A stretch of 64,000 nt of DNA from Archegozetes longisetosus (GCA_018873245.2 JAEMBT020000009.1:5599180-5663179), one strand, 5' to 3'; positions 31,061 through 44,583 are shown, counted from the stretch's first letter. Made by a program: numbers and translations. The notes: a model not told the origin generated them from the sequence alone.

Positions 31061-32627
31061 AAATTTAATAAAATTGTCACTCTATAGTTTTATATGAAGC
31101 TGACATTTTTGAAGTTCAATATAAAGTGTTTTCATATTTTCAATATGCTGTTAAGTAAAAGTAAATTAATTTTTCTCTCATAAAAATGACTTTTGTCTTC
31201 AATATTAAAAGTTTATGACGAGTTTTTCGTTGAATAAAATTTCAAAAAGACAAGAATTTGATGATAAATTGAAACTTATTTCTTTATTTTTCTGTAAAAA
31301 GAGATCTTTTAGAAGAAAAGAAAGTATTTTAGACATGAATTAGACTATCAATTGACTGATTTGTTTCAAGGGAAAATCGAAAAATTTGTGATCTTAGTAA
31401 ACATGTTAGAATAGGAACTATATGTCATAATGATAATAAAGTTATATTTGAAAGCTTACTGATAGCTATCCAAGAACTGTAATATTTCAGTCAAGTCTGG
31501 TATGAAGCAATAATGCTTGAGTGTAATCCATCAGTTTTATGCCACACTTGTCAGGTATTTCTGAATATAGTCACATAACAAGTATTTGTTTCCGTGCTAC
31601 CATTAAAAAGAATTCAGATCTTATTTCGAAAAGCACTAGTACAGCATCTCAAACATTTCATACACAAAAATATTATTGCTTTTGTATGTTTATTAGAGTA
31701 AGTAAGATTTGTCATGTTTTCTGAGAGAATATACTTTTGATGGATCGTGTAATCAATGCTTCAAATGTCAAGGTCATTTGATTTAAGTAGAAACGTATTT
31801 AGTCTTTAACACAAAATTTAAGTCCGTTAAAATGGTAAAAGCAAAAAGAAAACAAAATCAACATTTTAGTTGATTAATCAGATAAAACTATTGAAAAGCA
31901 GAGTAAATATATTAGGATTAACAGGGAAACAAAGCTTCAATCAGTTGATGACGAGAAAAAAGAAATTGCTTTACTTTTCCGATTACGAAAACTCATACCT
32001 TGGGATTCAAACTAAGGATCAAGTCGAGACGGTTTGCATTGACCAGACTAGAACTGAGTTAGATTTGAGCGTAAAATATCTAAAAATTGTTTATTCGATT
32101 AGCATTTAGACAATAAGGCGATTAAATTAGAAGTAATGAAAGATTTTAGTCATCACTTTTTTCTTACATAGATAGGTTCGTACTTTGTGTCAGTACTGGT
32201 AGGTTAGGTCATAGGAGAGTAAAATAAACTTATTCACTTGTATATCGCTTTCATAATTTGATAGCTTAAGTATTGACACTAAATAAAAATGGAATACATT
32301 CATACAACCTCGAATCAATTTTAAAAAACATGCATTTTATTTCAAATATCTTATTCATAGATATTTTGATTTGAAGTTGAGGTAATTATGAAAAATGCAG
32401 CTGTTATCTGAGTTAAGTCTTTCGCAATATGAAGCATATTAGCCTGTTAATTCTTTGTTATTCTATGCTAAAGCTCGAATTAATTGAAGATTTTACCCAA
32501 TCATTAATTTTTTTATACAATAATAGCTTAGTCTCTATTCCCCCATTATTCATTTAAAAGCTTAAACGATACAAAATAATGAGATTTAAATTAATGTCTG
32601 ATTACAACATACTTTTATAAGACGTAT

Positions 32628-32696
<69 letters not shown>

Positions 32697-33399
32697 CTTT
32701 CCTTTCTTCTTTCTCTCTACCTTTACCGCTATAGTGTACTTCCAGCATCTAAAATTCATTATTTCAGTAATCGGCGTCTTTCTAATAAAAATCTGCTAGT
32801 ACAGTATGCGTCATTCAAATCCGCAAAAAAAATTTTAATTTTTATCAATTAATTAGGAACCATACAGAGTTAATGCATTCGGTAATTATACTTATTTATA
32901 AAAGACATATGAAGTAATTTGTTTTGATGATTATTGTATGATTTAATAGAGTTTGTTATAAATCAAAAGTTCTAAGTATTTTTTTAAATTAAGGACATGA
33001 ATGACGTATCTGTAGTTGTACTAATAGAAGTCGGCTAAAGTTATATCCTCTCTATTTTGTTGGCCGTCTCTTACGCTATAATTTGCATTATTAATCTTGA
33101 AATAGAAGTTTCGGATTCTTTAGTCGCTTTTATGATTAAGCAAAGTTAATTTCGAAACTTGGACTAAGTCAACAAAAGGCTTGGTTGGACAGAAAATAAA
33201 TAAGGAAATATTGACTTATTTTTTGACATTTACGTATAGGTTCAATTTTATTATAGAATGATATTCAGACTTTATTATGTATTTGGTAATAGTGAAAGCT
33301 TTCAAAAAATAGACATAGGTGTTGCGATCCGAATAATTGCTATTGCCAGAACTTTCAGATTTCTAATGCTAACGAAACAGAATTTCTATTATACAGTTA
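31061..33399. other. Gene-poor AT-rich region
   Basis: Open frames at 31539-31724 and 31870-32109 have no family resemblance and irregular composition; I do not call them. The region holds the long CT/CTTT microsatellite. Nothing else recognised. Confidence 0.45.
32632..32718. repeat. (CT)n-(CTTT)n microsatellite
   Basis: About 21 CT units, then about 7 CTTT units and interrupted CT-rich sequence. Confidence 0.95.
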
Positions 33400-33777
33400 G
33401 TGATCGTCAAGGATCAGAATTTAACGGACAATAAGTGGTCAAAAACAGCGAGAAAAATCTAAATTAATATCTAAAACAAGTAGAAAATAGACTAAGTTAT
33501 AAATTGATTAATCATCATTCCCAAGAGGACACATTTTCTCGTATCATAAGTGATTTTCGTGAAAGATTAGTGAAAATCTATCAAAAAATGAGTAAAGCGA
33601 ATAAACTGGGGAAAACGGAGATTTGAATTAAAGAATTGAAAAAATGAATGAAAATAGAGTATGAGAATTAATTTATTTATAACAAACTATTTTTCACTCG
33701 TTTTAGATTCTTTTTTAGAATTTTCTTGCCGTTTTAAATCACTTTTCATCCGTTAAATTTCGATCCTTGATGATCGT
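33400..33777. mobile_element. MITE with about 40-bp TIRs
   Basis: GATCGTCAAGGATCAGAATT at 33402 onward, then TAACGGA, is mirrored at 33737-33776 (CCGTTAAATTTCGATCCTTGATGATCG). The TIRs continue weakly inward (AGTGGTCAAAAACAGC / GCCGTTTTAAATCACTT). Element about 377 bp. A TA target is possible at both ends but not clean. Non-coding. Confidence 0.7.
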
Positions 33778-34302
33778 AAAAATATTCCAATACTTTTAAA
33801 TAAAGCGCATTACAAGTTATGTGCGTGTCGTAAACGAAGGAGAGATTTGTTTATCTCTAAAATAGGATTAAACAGCTTTATCTATATTTAGGTTTATTTT
33901 ATCATTACTAGCAATGAGAGGATTTTCTTCTAGTCTCACACGCTTTCCCTATGGACAAGGTTTTCAATTCCCTATAATCAATAGCACATTATCTATATCA
34001 GCAGCCTAGCCAGCTTTTACGATTCGTCAGTTCATTCAGCTACGGATCTTCCTGACGAACTATCAGTTGTTGACCCGATTTTAGACTTAGATTCTTGGTG
34101 TTGATGATGATACGGTCGTGATGGGAAGTGCTCCAATAGCTAGGTTAAGTCCTGAAAGATTGCGATAATCAGGCAGATGAATGAGGCACAGCTGTTAGAC
34201 TCTTGACTAATTATATTACGGGTAATGAATTGTGTCTCATCTTATAACCGAATTTCGATGGGTTTACTTTCATATATATATATATATCTTTGTCGTTACA
34301 TA
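33778..34302. other. Unassigned, slightly GC-richer spacer
   Basis: 33890-34220 is less AT-rich than its surroundings and has no long open frame or repeat I can identify. A short (TA)n run lies at 34273-34287. Confidence 0.4.
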
Positions 34303-34946
34303 CACTCAGTTCAAAAAATAACTGCCGGGTTTCAAACCTCTATAACTTTTTAATGGATTAACCGATTTTTATGCGGTTTTCATTAAAATAAAGAAAAACT
34401 CCCCCGATTAACGATTAATATGCTAAATTTATGGAAATATTAGAAAAAAAAAGATTTTTAAACAAAATTTATGTTTTTATAAGGGGGTTAGTCAGATTTC
34501 GCCTACCAAGCCAATATGGGTATCAAATTAAAGCTTATGAAGAATAGAATTGAAAGCAAAAAGAATTTTTCAAAAATATGAAGGCTGAGAGAAGATATGA
34601 ATTTTTAAATGTATTTAATTTTTTGACGTCAACCATTAAAAATTCATATCTCTTCTCAGCCTTCATATTTTTGAAAAATTCTACTTGTTCCCGAATTTAC
34701 ACTTCATAAGCTTTCATTTGATACCCATATTGGCTTGGTAGGCGATTAGGCGAAATCTAACTAATCCTCTTGTAAAAACAAAAATTTTGTTTAAAAATCT
34801 TTTTTTGTAAACTTCCATAAATTTAGCATATTAATCATTAATCGGGGGAGATTTTCTTTATTTTAATGAAAACCGCATCAAAATCGGTTGATCCATTAAA
34901 ATGTTACAGAGATTTTAAACCCGGCAGTTAGTTTTTGAACTGAGTG
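34303..34946. mobile_element. Near-perfect 644-bp palindromic element with TA target duplication
   Basis: It starts CACTCAGTTCAAAAA at 34303 and ends with the mirror TTTTTGAACTGAGTG at 34946, flanked by TA on each side. Inverted identity runs through the whole length: the AACTGCCGGGTTT block, GCCTACCAAGCCAATATGGG (34502) and its mirror (34724), and the AAGGCTGAGAGAAGATATG stem near the centre (about 34620). The TA duplication and CACTCAGTTCAAAAA ends fit Tc1/mariner-type MITEs. No coding capacity. Confidence 0.85.
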
Positions 34947-37374
34947 TACATATACAGCTTCGGCCAATGAGATTCACTGTTAGAAATTTGGCTGTACAAA
35001 ATTAATAAATTATATAAATCTTATGAAAAATAATATGTAGTAGCTAGAATAGTTGACAATTATATCATATACAAATTTTTAAGACATAAAAATACTAATT
35101 AAATACAATCAAAAATTTCCATTGAATACAATATACATATTATAAAGCATTTTATAAGAAGATATTTATCATACTTAAGATCAATATTTTAATATAATTC
35201 ATATGGCTTAATTGTCAAGTATTCTAGTTTATGTGACTATATTTTTATCGCATTTAAATTAACCATTGATATTTTATGAACTTTTTCCCAACAGTAGATC
35301 TCATTGTCCAAATTTGTACCTGGTTTATATTCCTATTACTTGATAGGAAATTTTAATTTTAACCCTACAGAATAACGAAAACAGTTATTTGAGAAAAAAG
35401 TATAGTTCCGATACATGTTTTCCAATTTTAAATGAGAAAAACCATTTTCCAAATGATGTACTCATATGTTTTAATAAGTTGAAGAATATATGAGAGACAT
35501 ACTCAAAAATTTATAGCTAGGTTCTTAGAATTCTTTAACTAGAAAAGTACTCCATTGTTGGTATATAAGTTCAGCTTTCAGTGGGAATAGAACTTGGACA
35601 GAATGTCTGATAAGAGAATAATAGTCTGTACTCAAGAGAAATGAAAAATTTTGTTCATCATAAAAGTTGGGCAACAAATCTTTTCACTGTAATAGTTTTT
35701 ATTTTTCTTCCTCAAAACTTTGAAGTGATCCTTCTCATGAAAACTGATTTATAGGAGTATAAGATCTGAATAGAGTATTAGCTACTTACATAGGATTATT
35801 AACACTTCATATTATTCATTAATTCTATATTATTTTATTGTTAATCTTCATAAATACAAAGTCGAAAATAATGAACTTTTTCGTAGTAAATGATTGTCAT
35901 TGAATGGTGTTATCATGTTTATTACCCTAATAACTTATTTACGAAAACTTCAGTAATAGAAGAGTCAGTTGCTTTACGATACTTTGTTACTAAAAATTTC
36001 ACGCGAATTATCTGAAGGTCTTTGTTCTTAAGTTCAAATTCTATATTCTAGTGAAGATAGAATTGAAGAGCTAATTTCATGGATACAACTCAGAATATTC
36101 TTTTGAATAAATAAAGCCTAATGATTGAAGCTTGAAATCTGTTTTTTGAAGGTACAATTATTTTCAAAGCTTTCTTGTTGAGTTGCTCTTCAATTTCAAT
36201 ACAATTTGTATGAAAATAAAGTACTTTAACGATTTCATCATCGATCTTGTCAAATTATACGAATTTTATCACAAGAAATGTTATATTATCACATTTTTAT
36301 CATATCGGATTCATGAAAAAATCTTTCACTGATTATTGACTCGAGAAAATCAACTTTCCGTCTATGTGCAATTTTTTTTCTTGTAATGGGCATACAACAA
36401 AAGAATGTATGAAGTGAAGTTATTTTCTATGATTTTCCCCCTATATCGAAATAAGAATTCAATGAATTATTTTATTAGGTCTCATGACTTTCCTTAATTT
36501 CATCTTAAAATTTTATGGCTTTAACTTGATGTTTTGTTATTCATTCTTATGGTTTGGTATAATTGGTGACCCGCTCTATAATTATTACATGTGAGTTTCA
36601 CCAAGCCACCAAAAGCTCGCTTTCAGCTTCCCTGAGAGTGTTTATTCTCAATAAGGGGTCCGAGCAAAGTACTAATACCTAAGATACCGACAACCAAAAT
36701 ACCTATAGACAATATATCGACAAAGCATAATCACATAACGATCTTCAAAATTATTTTTAATTCTAACCTTGATTTTTCCTCTAGAGGTGCCTTTTTATTC
36801 ATCTATTAAGTTATTGTTTATATTTAAATTAGTATTAATGTTTTATTTGCTCCAAAGAGTAATTAATTATTGGTAAGTCCTCATCTGGTAAAGTGTCCAA
36901 CATTGCACTACATCGGGGTCTAGCTGAATCCCAATTGCGCGCCATTCATGCTCCAAGCTGCTTGAGATATTCATTATTTCTTAATAATCTTTGTGCTACG
37001 TTTAATATTATAACTTGTTGGTATTTTGACGCAGACTCTCCAACTAGAACACACGGAACAAACTCATGTTCAGGTCTCAATCAAAAAACTGTTCTACCCG
37101 TAATTCATTAAACAACTTTTCCATGATTTGAGTTCGCATACTCGACCAGAAATTTCATTTAACGTCTAGATTTTTTGCACAATTTAAGTTTTATGAAAAT
37201 TTGATAAGAGACAAGATTTATATTATTGCCAGTTTGAGACTTTACAAGGTTTAAGTAAGATGAGAGAGTCTCAAAAGTAAATTCAATATTGTCTAATATG
37301 GTGTAAGCTTTGTGTTAGGCAGTTTCCAAAGACATCCACTTTATAGACATTTTACTTGATAGACGTTTCGCTTG
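34947..37374. other. Gene-poor AT-rich region
   Basis: No supported gene. A 72-codon open frame at 36893-37111 is GC-richer than its surroundings, but neither strand gives a recognisable protein. 36600-36700 is also less AT-rich. Nothing else noted. Confidence 0.4.
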
Positions 37375-37863
37375 TGTAGCACGTCAATTCAACCCTAAGA
37401 CAATTTAGCCCTTGACTATTCAGCCCCAAGACAATTCAGCCTTAGCTTCATGTTAATCCTAAGTAACAATTGTGATGTATAGCTATAGTCTAATGTATAG
37501 GGTCGCCGTCTTGAAATAGTAAGGTATAGAGTTCGAGCATCTAGAGGAAGTAGATATTTTCAAGGTTATATTAAGCTCAATTCAATTTGATTTAATCAGA
37601 TTAATTAAATACATTAATTAATTAATATATATGTAGAAGAAGTATCGCGATGCTGCTCTCAGTTTGAAAAGAATGTGGCAAAATATGGAGAAAGCCCTAT
37701 CATAAAGTATCTTAGAAGTGTCGCTCACAATCTTTCTTTTAATTCCTTTTTAATTTTTATATTTGAACTTGTTCCTTAGTTTCAAAGCTATTTTACAAAA
37801 TTTTAATATTGAAGTATTTTTTCTTGAGGCTAAATTGTCTGGGGCTGAATTGACATTGGAACT
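37375..37863 (+). mobile_element. Foldback-like composite element with tandem-repeat arms, copy 2
   Basis: Same layout and orientation as 11896-12606. It starts TGTAGCACGT (copy 1 CGTAGCACGT). The left arm has about four units of the 15-16-mer (CAATTCAGCCC type, 37384-37442), the core is about 37443-37829, and the right arm has two units. It ends ATTGGAAC. The core keeps the peptide tract (about 37640-37745) with a 1-nt deletion. Unlike copy 1 it keeps the full tRNA-like segment. No 9-bp duplication could be seen. Different unit numbers in the arms show that the arrays change length. Confidence 0.75.
37484..37560 (+). other. tRNA-like pol III segment in composite element
   Basis: AGTCTAATGTATAGGGTC resembles the A box and D-arm of Glu/Gln tRNAs. 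About 45 nt downstream is GAGTTCGAGCATC, close to the B-box consensus GGTTCGANNCC. Spacing fits an internal pol III promoter. The acceptor stem does not pair, so it is a tRNA-derived remnant and not a functional tRNA. Confidence 0.5.
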
Positions 37864-40800
37864 CTTTATGTATGTGCAGAGGCTGTGGCTGATTTTGATT
37901 TTACCAAAGGTCTTAAAAAATTTTTAGTTTGAGAAATGGCTTCTTGGTTTACAGACTTCTGAAATCCACCACTTGGTATGACTATGCGTACATTCAACAA
38001 AAGCAAAATCATACTTCTTAGGTATCAATAAAAGTGCACACGTCTTAAAAATTGAAGATAATTTATTAATTAAAATCATAAAAATAGTAAACTTCATAAT
38101 TATTTTAGTATGAAATAAGATTAATAAATTACTGATGATAATGAAAATTATTTCAGCTTTATTATCAGTTTTGCCTAAAGTCAATATTGAGAAAAGGCAA
38201 CAAAAAAATCTAGAACAGATTAGTTTGAAAATAAATCTATTTTGAACTCAAATTTTAATATTTTGTTGAAGCAAAGTTATGATAATCAACGAAAATGCTA
38301 AAAATTTTGTGCTATAAGCTCAAACAATTTCCCGAACTTTTTTTCAAAAGCAAGCAAAAGTTACGGACCATGCGAGAAATAGAATCGAGTTTCTTCTTCT
38401 TTGTGTGTGTGTGTGTGTGTGTGAGTAGAATAAATTATATTATATTAAATCTGTTTTTCCTCCTAAACGCATTAAGACGTAAAAAATCAAGAATAGTATT
38501 CGAGAGAATAACCAAATATAGAGAATCAAATATTAACAGATTCACGTATTTCTTAATGACAGAAAAATAGGCTATTTTGTTACGTAAACTATAGCTTAGA
38601 AATATTTATCTAAACAATTCATCTAAAAGGCACTCAGAATTATAAATACCTGGGTTTGAGTGAAATTTCTATTTATCAATGCGGTCTGTTATGTCCACAC
38701 TTACAGGAATTGAGCTCCTAAATGGATATTTATTCCTTAAGGACTTCAAACCAATATTACTTATAAAGTAAAAGAATAAAGTTTTGAGAGTGGGGTTTGT
38801 ATGAGATTTAAGAGAAAATAAATTCGCTTTTAGTAACAATTTTTCTAAAATTCCATCTAGAGGAACATAGTGCTTTTTTATGTTTTTATTTTGTATGCTA
38901 CGTTTGAGAATATTTTTCCTCGAGTTATTACGATAAAGTCCTATATTTTCTCGCTTATAATAACAAAATAATTTAATTTTAACTCACTAGTAGATGTTCT
39001 GTAAAAATAAAATGAGAAAAACAGTCTTGAAATATATATATACATTTTTCAACTTATGTTTAAATTATTAAAAATTTAATAACAAAATGCGTAAAGGTTA
39101 AGGCTTTAAGTTAGAGTAAAAACAATTATTATCTTTAGGAATATATTGAAAATTCTTAGAGCTAGGCTTATATATGTTGAACTTTACCTTATGTCTGTAA
39201 AATATATGAAATTTATAAAACTAAATCTTAAATATAAGAAACTCTACAAACATCTCATGAAGCATTCCTTCTGAATGCTCTAAGAGTTCATTGAGAATTC
39301 ACAAAGAATTATTTAGACGAATAATATATTAATTCGACTGAAATATCATTCACCTGTTTAGGATATTTCCTAGACTAAATGAATATTTAATAATATGTTT
39401 CATCGAAATAAAACTTTTCCAACAGTCGTAGATAAATTATTTTATTACTTAGATTTTATTAATAAAAAAGAAAAAGACTTCTATCAGGCCTCAACTTGAA
39501 AGACACGTAAAACTTGTTATGGAGTGTAGGATTCCGTCCTTTAAACACTTTTCAATTTGAAGAACTTTATTAAATACTCGAAAATAGAATCAAATATAGG
39601 GTTCTGATATTGGCTGAAAGTGACTTGAAATTAAAAATCAATATGTCGAAGATGTTTTCATCAAAGATTTAGTTTACCAACTCATTTCCTAAGCTTAAAA
39701 TAAAAAATACGTGATCAAATCTATTTTCCTTCGTAAAATTTACTATTTATTTCATTTTTAAACTAATAGTTTATTGATCAGAAAGTTTGAAGTTTGGGAG
39801 TATTAGAAATATATCCTCCCGGAGACGAATAAAAATGTTTTTATAATAAATGATAAAAAATCTTATAGAACTTCAATAAACTCACGTTAGGCTTTCACTT
39901 ACATTTTTTAGAGTTCTCATCAATTGGATAATACAAAACATATGTCTTGAAGGGAAATTGCATAAATGATTGAAACTTCTTTAGTTCTATTGTTATCCCA
40001 AGTTTTTAAATATCAATGATGAGGTATATTATAGAAAATATTTGAACTTTTGCATTCAGTTATGCAACAGATAGAAATATGATGGAAGATATTTCATATT
40101 TTTAGTACTTTATATAGATATTTGATTTTTAAAGTTTCTAAAAATAAAATCTTCACTTTATTAATGAGCTACTACTTGAATAATCAAGTTTCTATTAATA
40201 AATACTGAAAACAAAGAACTTTCAACTAATTAGGAGAAAGTCTATTTAATATCATAGAAAACAAAAACAAATCTTATTAGCAAAGTCAGCGAATACCTGA
40301 ACATAACAATCATAAGACTAACCATAAGAGTATTTCTATTACATTCTCTTTTTCCATATAGACACAAAAAACTTGATGTTCGATGATATTGAAGACTAAT
40401 TAAAAAGGCGAGTCCTAGCATTTCCATACAGTAGGATCTCTAGATTCATTATTGACCGTAGTTTTCTCCAGACAAGTACTACATGCTCGATCATAACAGC
40501 CCTACTATGAAGACAAATCAGTCTTAATATAAGTCACATTAACTTTATATGAAGCACTCAAAACATATTCACTATTATTAATTATTGATCATTAAACGAA
40601 ATGCTATTTCAGGTGACACAACAACTATAACTATTAAAATGTTTACTTGACTTTTATTTGCGAACTAAATTGTCTTTAGATTAATGTGTGTAGGGATTAG
40701 GTTTCATTTCAGTCACTTTTGTTGATTTAATTAATTAATTAATTATTTTAATTAGTGAATGAAAGAGTTTGTTCAGTTTTCTTGAATCTTATGTTAAAGT

Positions 40801-41275
40801 TTGGAGAAATAAATACAAATTTTGTTATTCTTATCTACAGTTGAATAGATTTTTATTCAAAAATGTTTTAAGTAAATTTTGTTTTGAGCCGGATATAACT
40901 TAAGTCAAATCTATTTTGAAAGATTTGTTACCCATTTATAAAATACTTGTAGTTCATATATGTTATAGTAAAAGTAAAAAGGGTATTAAAAAGATATTTA
41001 TTTTTAGAGATAATGCTCTCATATGAATCTCAAATAGTTTTTCAAAATATCTTACAGTTGAATGGATAAATGCATAAATACTATTTATTTCTCTTCGTTT
41101 AACAGTGAATAACTCTTCTGGAAATTTTGACCACCAACACAAATCTTTGGCAAACAAAAATCAAGTTTTATTAGAAATTTGCTTTTAAGCCTTATAATTC
41201 AGTGAAAATACAGAATGTCTTTTTATCTTCTAAACTCATATATTGAGTGCAACTTCCTTTAATATTACGCATCGA
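37864..41275. other. Gene-poor AT-rich region
   Basis: Open frames at 37924-38184, 38295-38570, 40242-40427 and 40963-41157 have no family resemblance and are not called. A small Cys-bearing tract on the minus strand (40430-40520) is discussed in Part 2. A (GT)n run is at 38402-38423. Confidence 0.4.
38402..38423. repeat. (GT)n microsatellite
   Basis: Eleven uninterrupted GT/TG units. Confidence 0.95.
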
Positions 41276-41794
41276 TAGGGTGACCACATCTAGCTTGTCT
41301 CATGACGGAACAAAAATATCAAAGGGGCACCTTACATTTTTAAAAATAAAAATGCTACTTTTATTAGTCATTACAAATATTTAGATGTCAAACAATACAT
41401 TCTAATATTAAAACATTGAAAATTATTAGCCATGGTTGATATCAAAGGTATAATTTTAATTAGGCATCTTTCATAAGTTGTTCAAAAGTAAGAAATACTT
41501 TATATCAGATATAAGTCAGGGTAGAAAAATTAATTCAATAACTCTTGGTGTTCAATAACTTAAACCACAGGCGTTCAGAACATTAAACTGATTTTCTTAA
41601 TCTGTTATCATTTGTAAAATAAATTTCATATTGAACTTCTAAGAAATATTATTCTAAACACATTTTTCAGAATGAAAGTTGAAAACGGAACAACTAATTG
41701 TTCCGTCGAGAGTTCTCGGTCTGACAGGATTTCTGTCTTTTATCTTTAAAAAGACGGGACTGTCCTGTCAAAAACGGGACGGATGGTCACCCTA
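41276..41794. mobile_element. hAT-type non-autonomous element
   Basis: A 519-bp element starting TAGGGTGACCA and ending TGGTCACCCTA. It is flanked by CGCATCGA (41268-41275) and CTCATCAA (41795-41802), an 8-bp duplication with two mismatches. The right subterminal region carries GACGGGACTGTCCTGTC and AAACGGGACGGA. This is the GGGTGACCA-plus-GGGACAGTCCC style familiar from widespread animal hAT families. The interior is AT-rich and non-coding. Confidence 0.75.
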
Positions 41795-43009
41795 CTCATC
41801 AATCAGATCAAACTTATGAATAAAGTTTGAACAAGTCTAACAAAAGATTATTCCACAATCATGATGCTTTGTTTAAAGATACTTTTAGTATGAAAAATGG
41901 TGTTTATAATAAAAGAGAGTCTTTGTCTTTAAAGCTTATTTATTAACTAACTATTGTTGTGACCAACAAAATAGTTTCTCAAACGCTATTAAGAGTTTCA
42001 GATAAAATGACTAAAAGAGTTAAACTTTGTTTAGAAAATAATGGACAACGTTCTCAACATATGTTTAAAAATAGTGTTTAAAGTTTGTTATAAAGTATTG
42101 AATTTCCATTTTAAAACTCTACTTCTATTACATTCAATTTGATTATTAAATGTTTGTTTTAAGGTATGAAATTTTGAATCGATGAGTAATTTGTTTGACA
42201 TCTGATTAAAATATTGTAATATAAAAGCTTTAGCTGTTTATTGAGGTTTAGAAGATAAAAAGACATACTGTAGTTCACGTGCCTTTCAAACCATTTCTTT
42301 ATCGAGTTTTCTCAGATTTTAGTAAGAATTTTGTCCACAAAAGCTTAAAATTGATTTATCTAGATAAACAATTATTCTATGTAGTGACTCTTGACATTTT
42401 CAAAAAGCTCAGAGTAACATTTCTTAAAAAATAATGTATTTCTATTCCTCCCGCATTTTTCATATTGACATTCTATCAAATTCAAAAGTAAAGTGCTCTT
42501 TTAAGTTATTTACTTTTCTGTATAATATAGACTTTTATTAGAAGCTGTACTCAACTTAATTATATTATATATATGTTATATATGGTTGATAGGAATAAGG
42601 GTTTAGTGTTTGCGAATCGTATTTAACTGTTTATCTAAATATCGTGTTTAGCCTATACAGACGACTAATTATAGTGATACAGTCAAGTAGAAAGTATAGT
42701 TATTAACAAAAGTCCATGCAATTGAACTTAATAGTAAGTAAGTCACTTAATAGTGACTTATGAACTTATCATTTCATATGACTTTTTGAATCTTCAAAAT
42801 AATTTGATTACAAACCAATTAGTCATATCGAAGTCATATGAGGCAGTCATTGTTTCATTTAAAGAAAGCATGTTTTTATTTTATACTCAAATAAACATTG
42901 AAATAATCAAATAACTAATTTATTTATATCGAGTCTCTTTAGCTAATAATCTAAAATAAATGTTATTCAAAGCTTAAATTATTTGAACATTTATCTAAAT
43001 CTTTAATCC
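41795..43009. other. AT-rich intergenic
   Basis: Nothing recognised. A short TATATAT stretch lies near 42563. Confidence 0.4.
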
Positions 43010-43330
43010 TTCGTTACAACTGTGGGGTTCTCAAGTCTTAGTTTGTCTCGCTAAAATCAACAAAATGCCGTCATTTTTTGAGAATTTAGGCATTCTTCAG
43101 GCGTACATCTGACTGTGAATGACAAGAAACCTGATTAATTTAGACTTATAACTTTATCTTAAATAATTTTTTCTGACAACACGTCTTTCTGAGGACAGAA
43201 ATTTACCGTAACATCGCAGTTCTTCGTGTTTACTATTGTGTCGCAGTGCTGTGATGTCGCTAGCAATTTGAACCACTGATGACGCTGTAGCAGATAATAA
43301 CTAGAAATTAATTAATTAGTAAATTAAAAC
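43010..43330 (+). repeat. Dispersed repeat, copy 1 (inverted copy at 61.5 kb)
   Basis: About 320 bp matching the reverse complement of 61520-61865. Shared blocks are TTCTCAAGTCTTA, CTCGCTAAAATCAA, TTTGAGAATTTAG, CCTGATTAATTTAGACT, TGTGTCGCAGTGC, GAACCACTGATGACG and AGAAATTAATTAAT. The core is GC-richer than the surroundings and able to form hairpins. Superfamily unknown; termini not fixed. Confidence 0.7.
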
Positions 43331-44580
43331 ATCGAATACAAGGGCTAACTTTGATTCTCAAAGCATCAGTACTAGCCTAGAGCAGATATTGAGTGTGGAA
43401 AATGTGGGGTAACATTTTACTCCAAAGTTAATTTTACGTTTTTGGAAATTAAGTTGTGACGAAGAGTTAATATGCTATCTTTAAATAAAGGAATGACTGT
43501 CATATTTTAATACATCATTAGAATATGACTTTAGTTTGTAATCAATTTATTTTGAGGATTCAAAAAGTGGTATCAAATAATAAGAAAATTTATAAGTCTT
43601 TATCGAACTTTATCGAACTATTAAGTTCAATTGCATGGACCTTTGTTAGTGAGTTTACAATAGTTCTCAAGATTGTTATATTGAGCCCATTAGTCTATTT
43701 GATGATTTACAATTTTCAAAGTCGTTTATTATCGCTATTTTAATCTTTTAAAGGCTTATTACTATTGGTAAGAAACTTATAACTCGTAGCTTATTCAATA
43801 TAAATAAGAGTCAATCATTTTCTCTTCTGCCGAAGCACGTTTTCATTTTGATAACACTTTGAATCAAATCATTAAATGACTAGACTTTTTTATCTTTAAA
43901 TAATAGTTTATGGATTCGTCAAACCAAATATCGCTTAATAACTTGGTTATTTAATGATTTAATTCAAATTACTATTAAATTGAGAATATACTTCAATAGA
44001 AGAGAAAATGAGTAACTTTTATTTGTGTTGAATAATGGTTGACATGAGTTTCTTTCTATTAGTAATAATTTTTCTAAAAGTTTAAATATAGATAACAAAC
44101 TATTTAGAAAATTATGAGTTTTATGAATATAAGTTATATGTACTAATGCTTTGAATACTCCTTTGAGAACTATTGTACTTTACCTCAGGATTTGATAGTA
44201 TGTCTATTTTAATCTTATACAAGTTTATAAACAATGAATTTACTTCGAAATCTTAGTTTCATTTTCATTTAGATTGAAAATTTTCTCAATTATGTGAAAG
44301 TAGAATTTAGCTGAAAATTTTATTCCCAAATATTTGACGAACTATTCATTAAAAGTTGGTATTAAATGAATCTATTTTAGAATTCAACTTCTAACTGTGA
44401 AAAAAAATTAAATTAATTTCTGTTTCAAAGTTCCTCAGGCAACATATTTCTAAGTTATTTCAAATATCAAATTCTTTATCTCGACATTAATTTATTTTCT
44501 ATTCATCATATCGAATGTTACTGACATAAGAATAACAGTATGGAGAAACTGTATAACTCTGGTTATAGGGTTCTAAGATC
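43331..44580. other. AT-rich intergenic
   Basis: A 72-codon frame at 43525-43743 is hydrophobic and starts with ATG, but it has no recognisable family and is probably chance. Nothing else seen. Confidence 0.4.
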
Positions 44581-44583
44581 TTA

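Noticed and set aside
36893-37111. 72-codon plus-strand frame, GC-richer
   Set aside because: No recognisable domain on either strand; only composition supports it.
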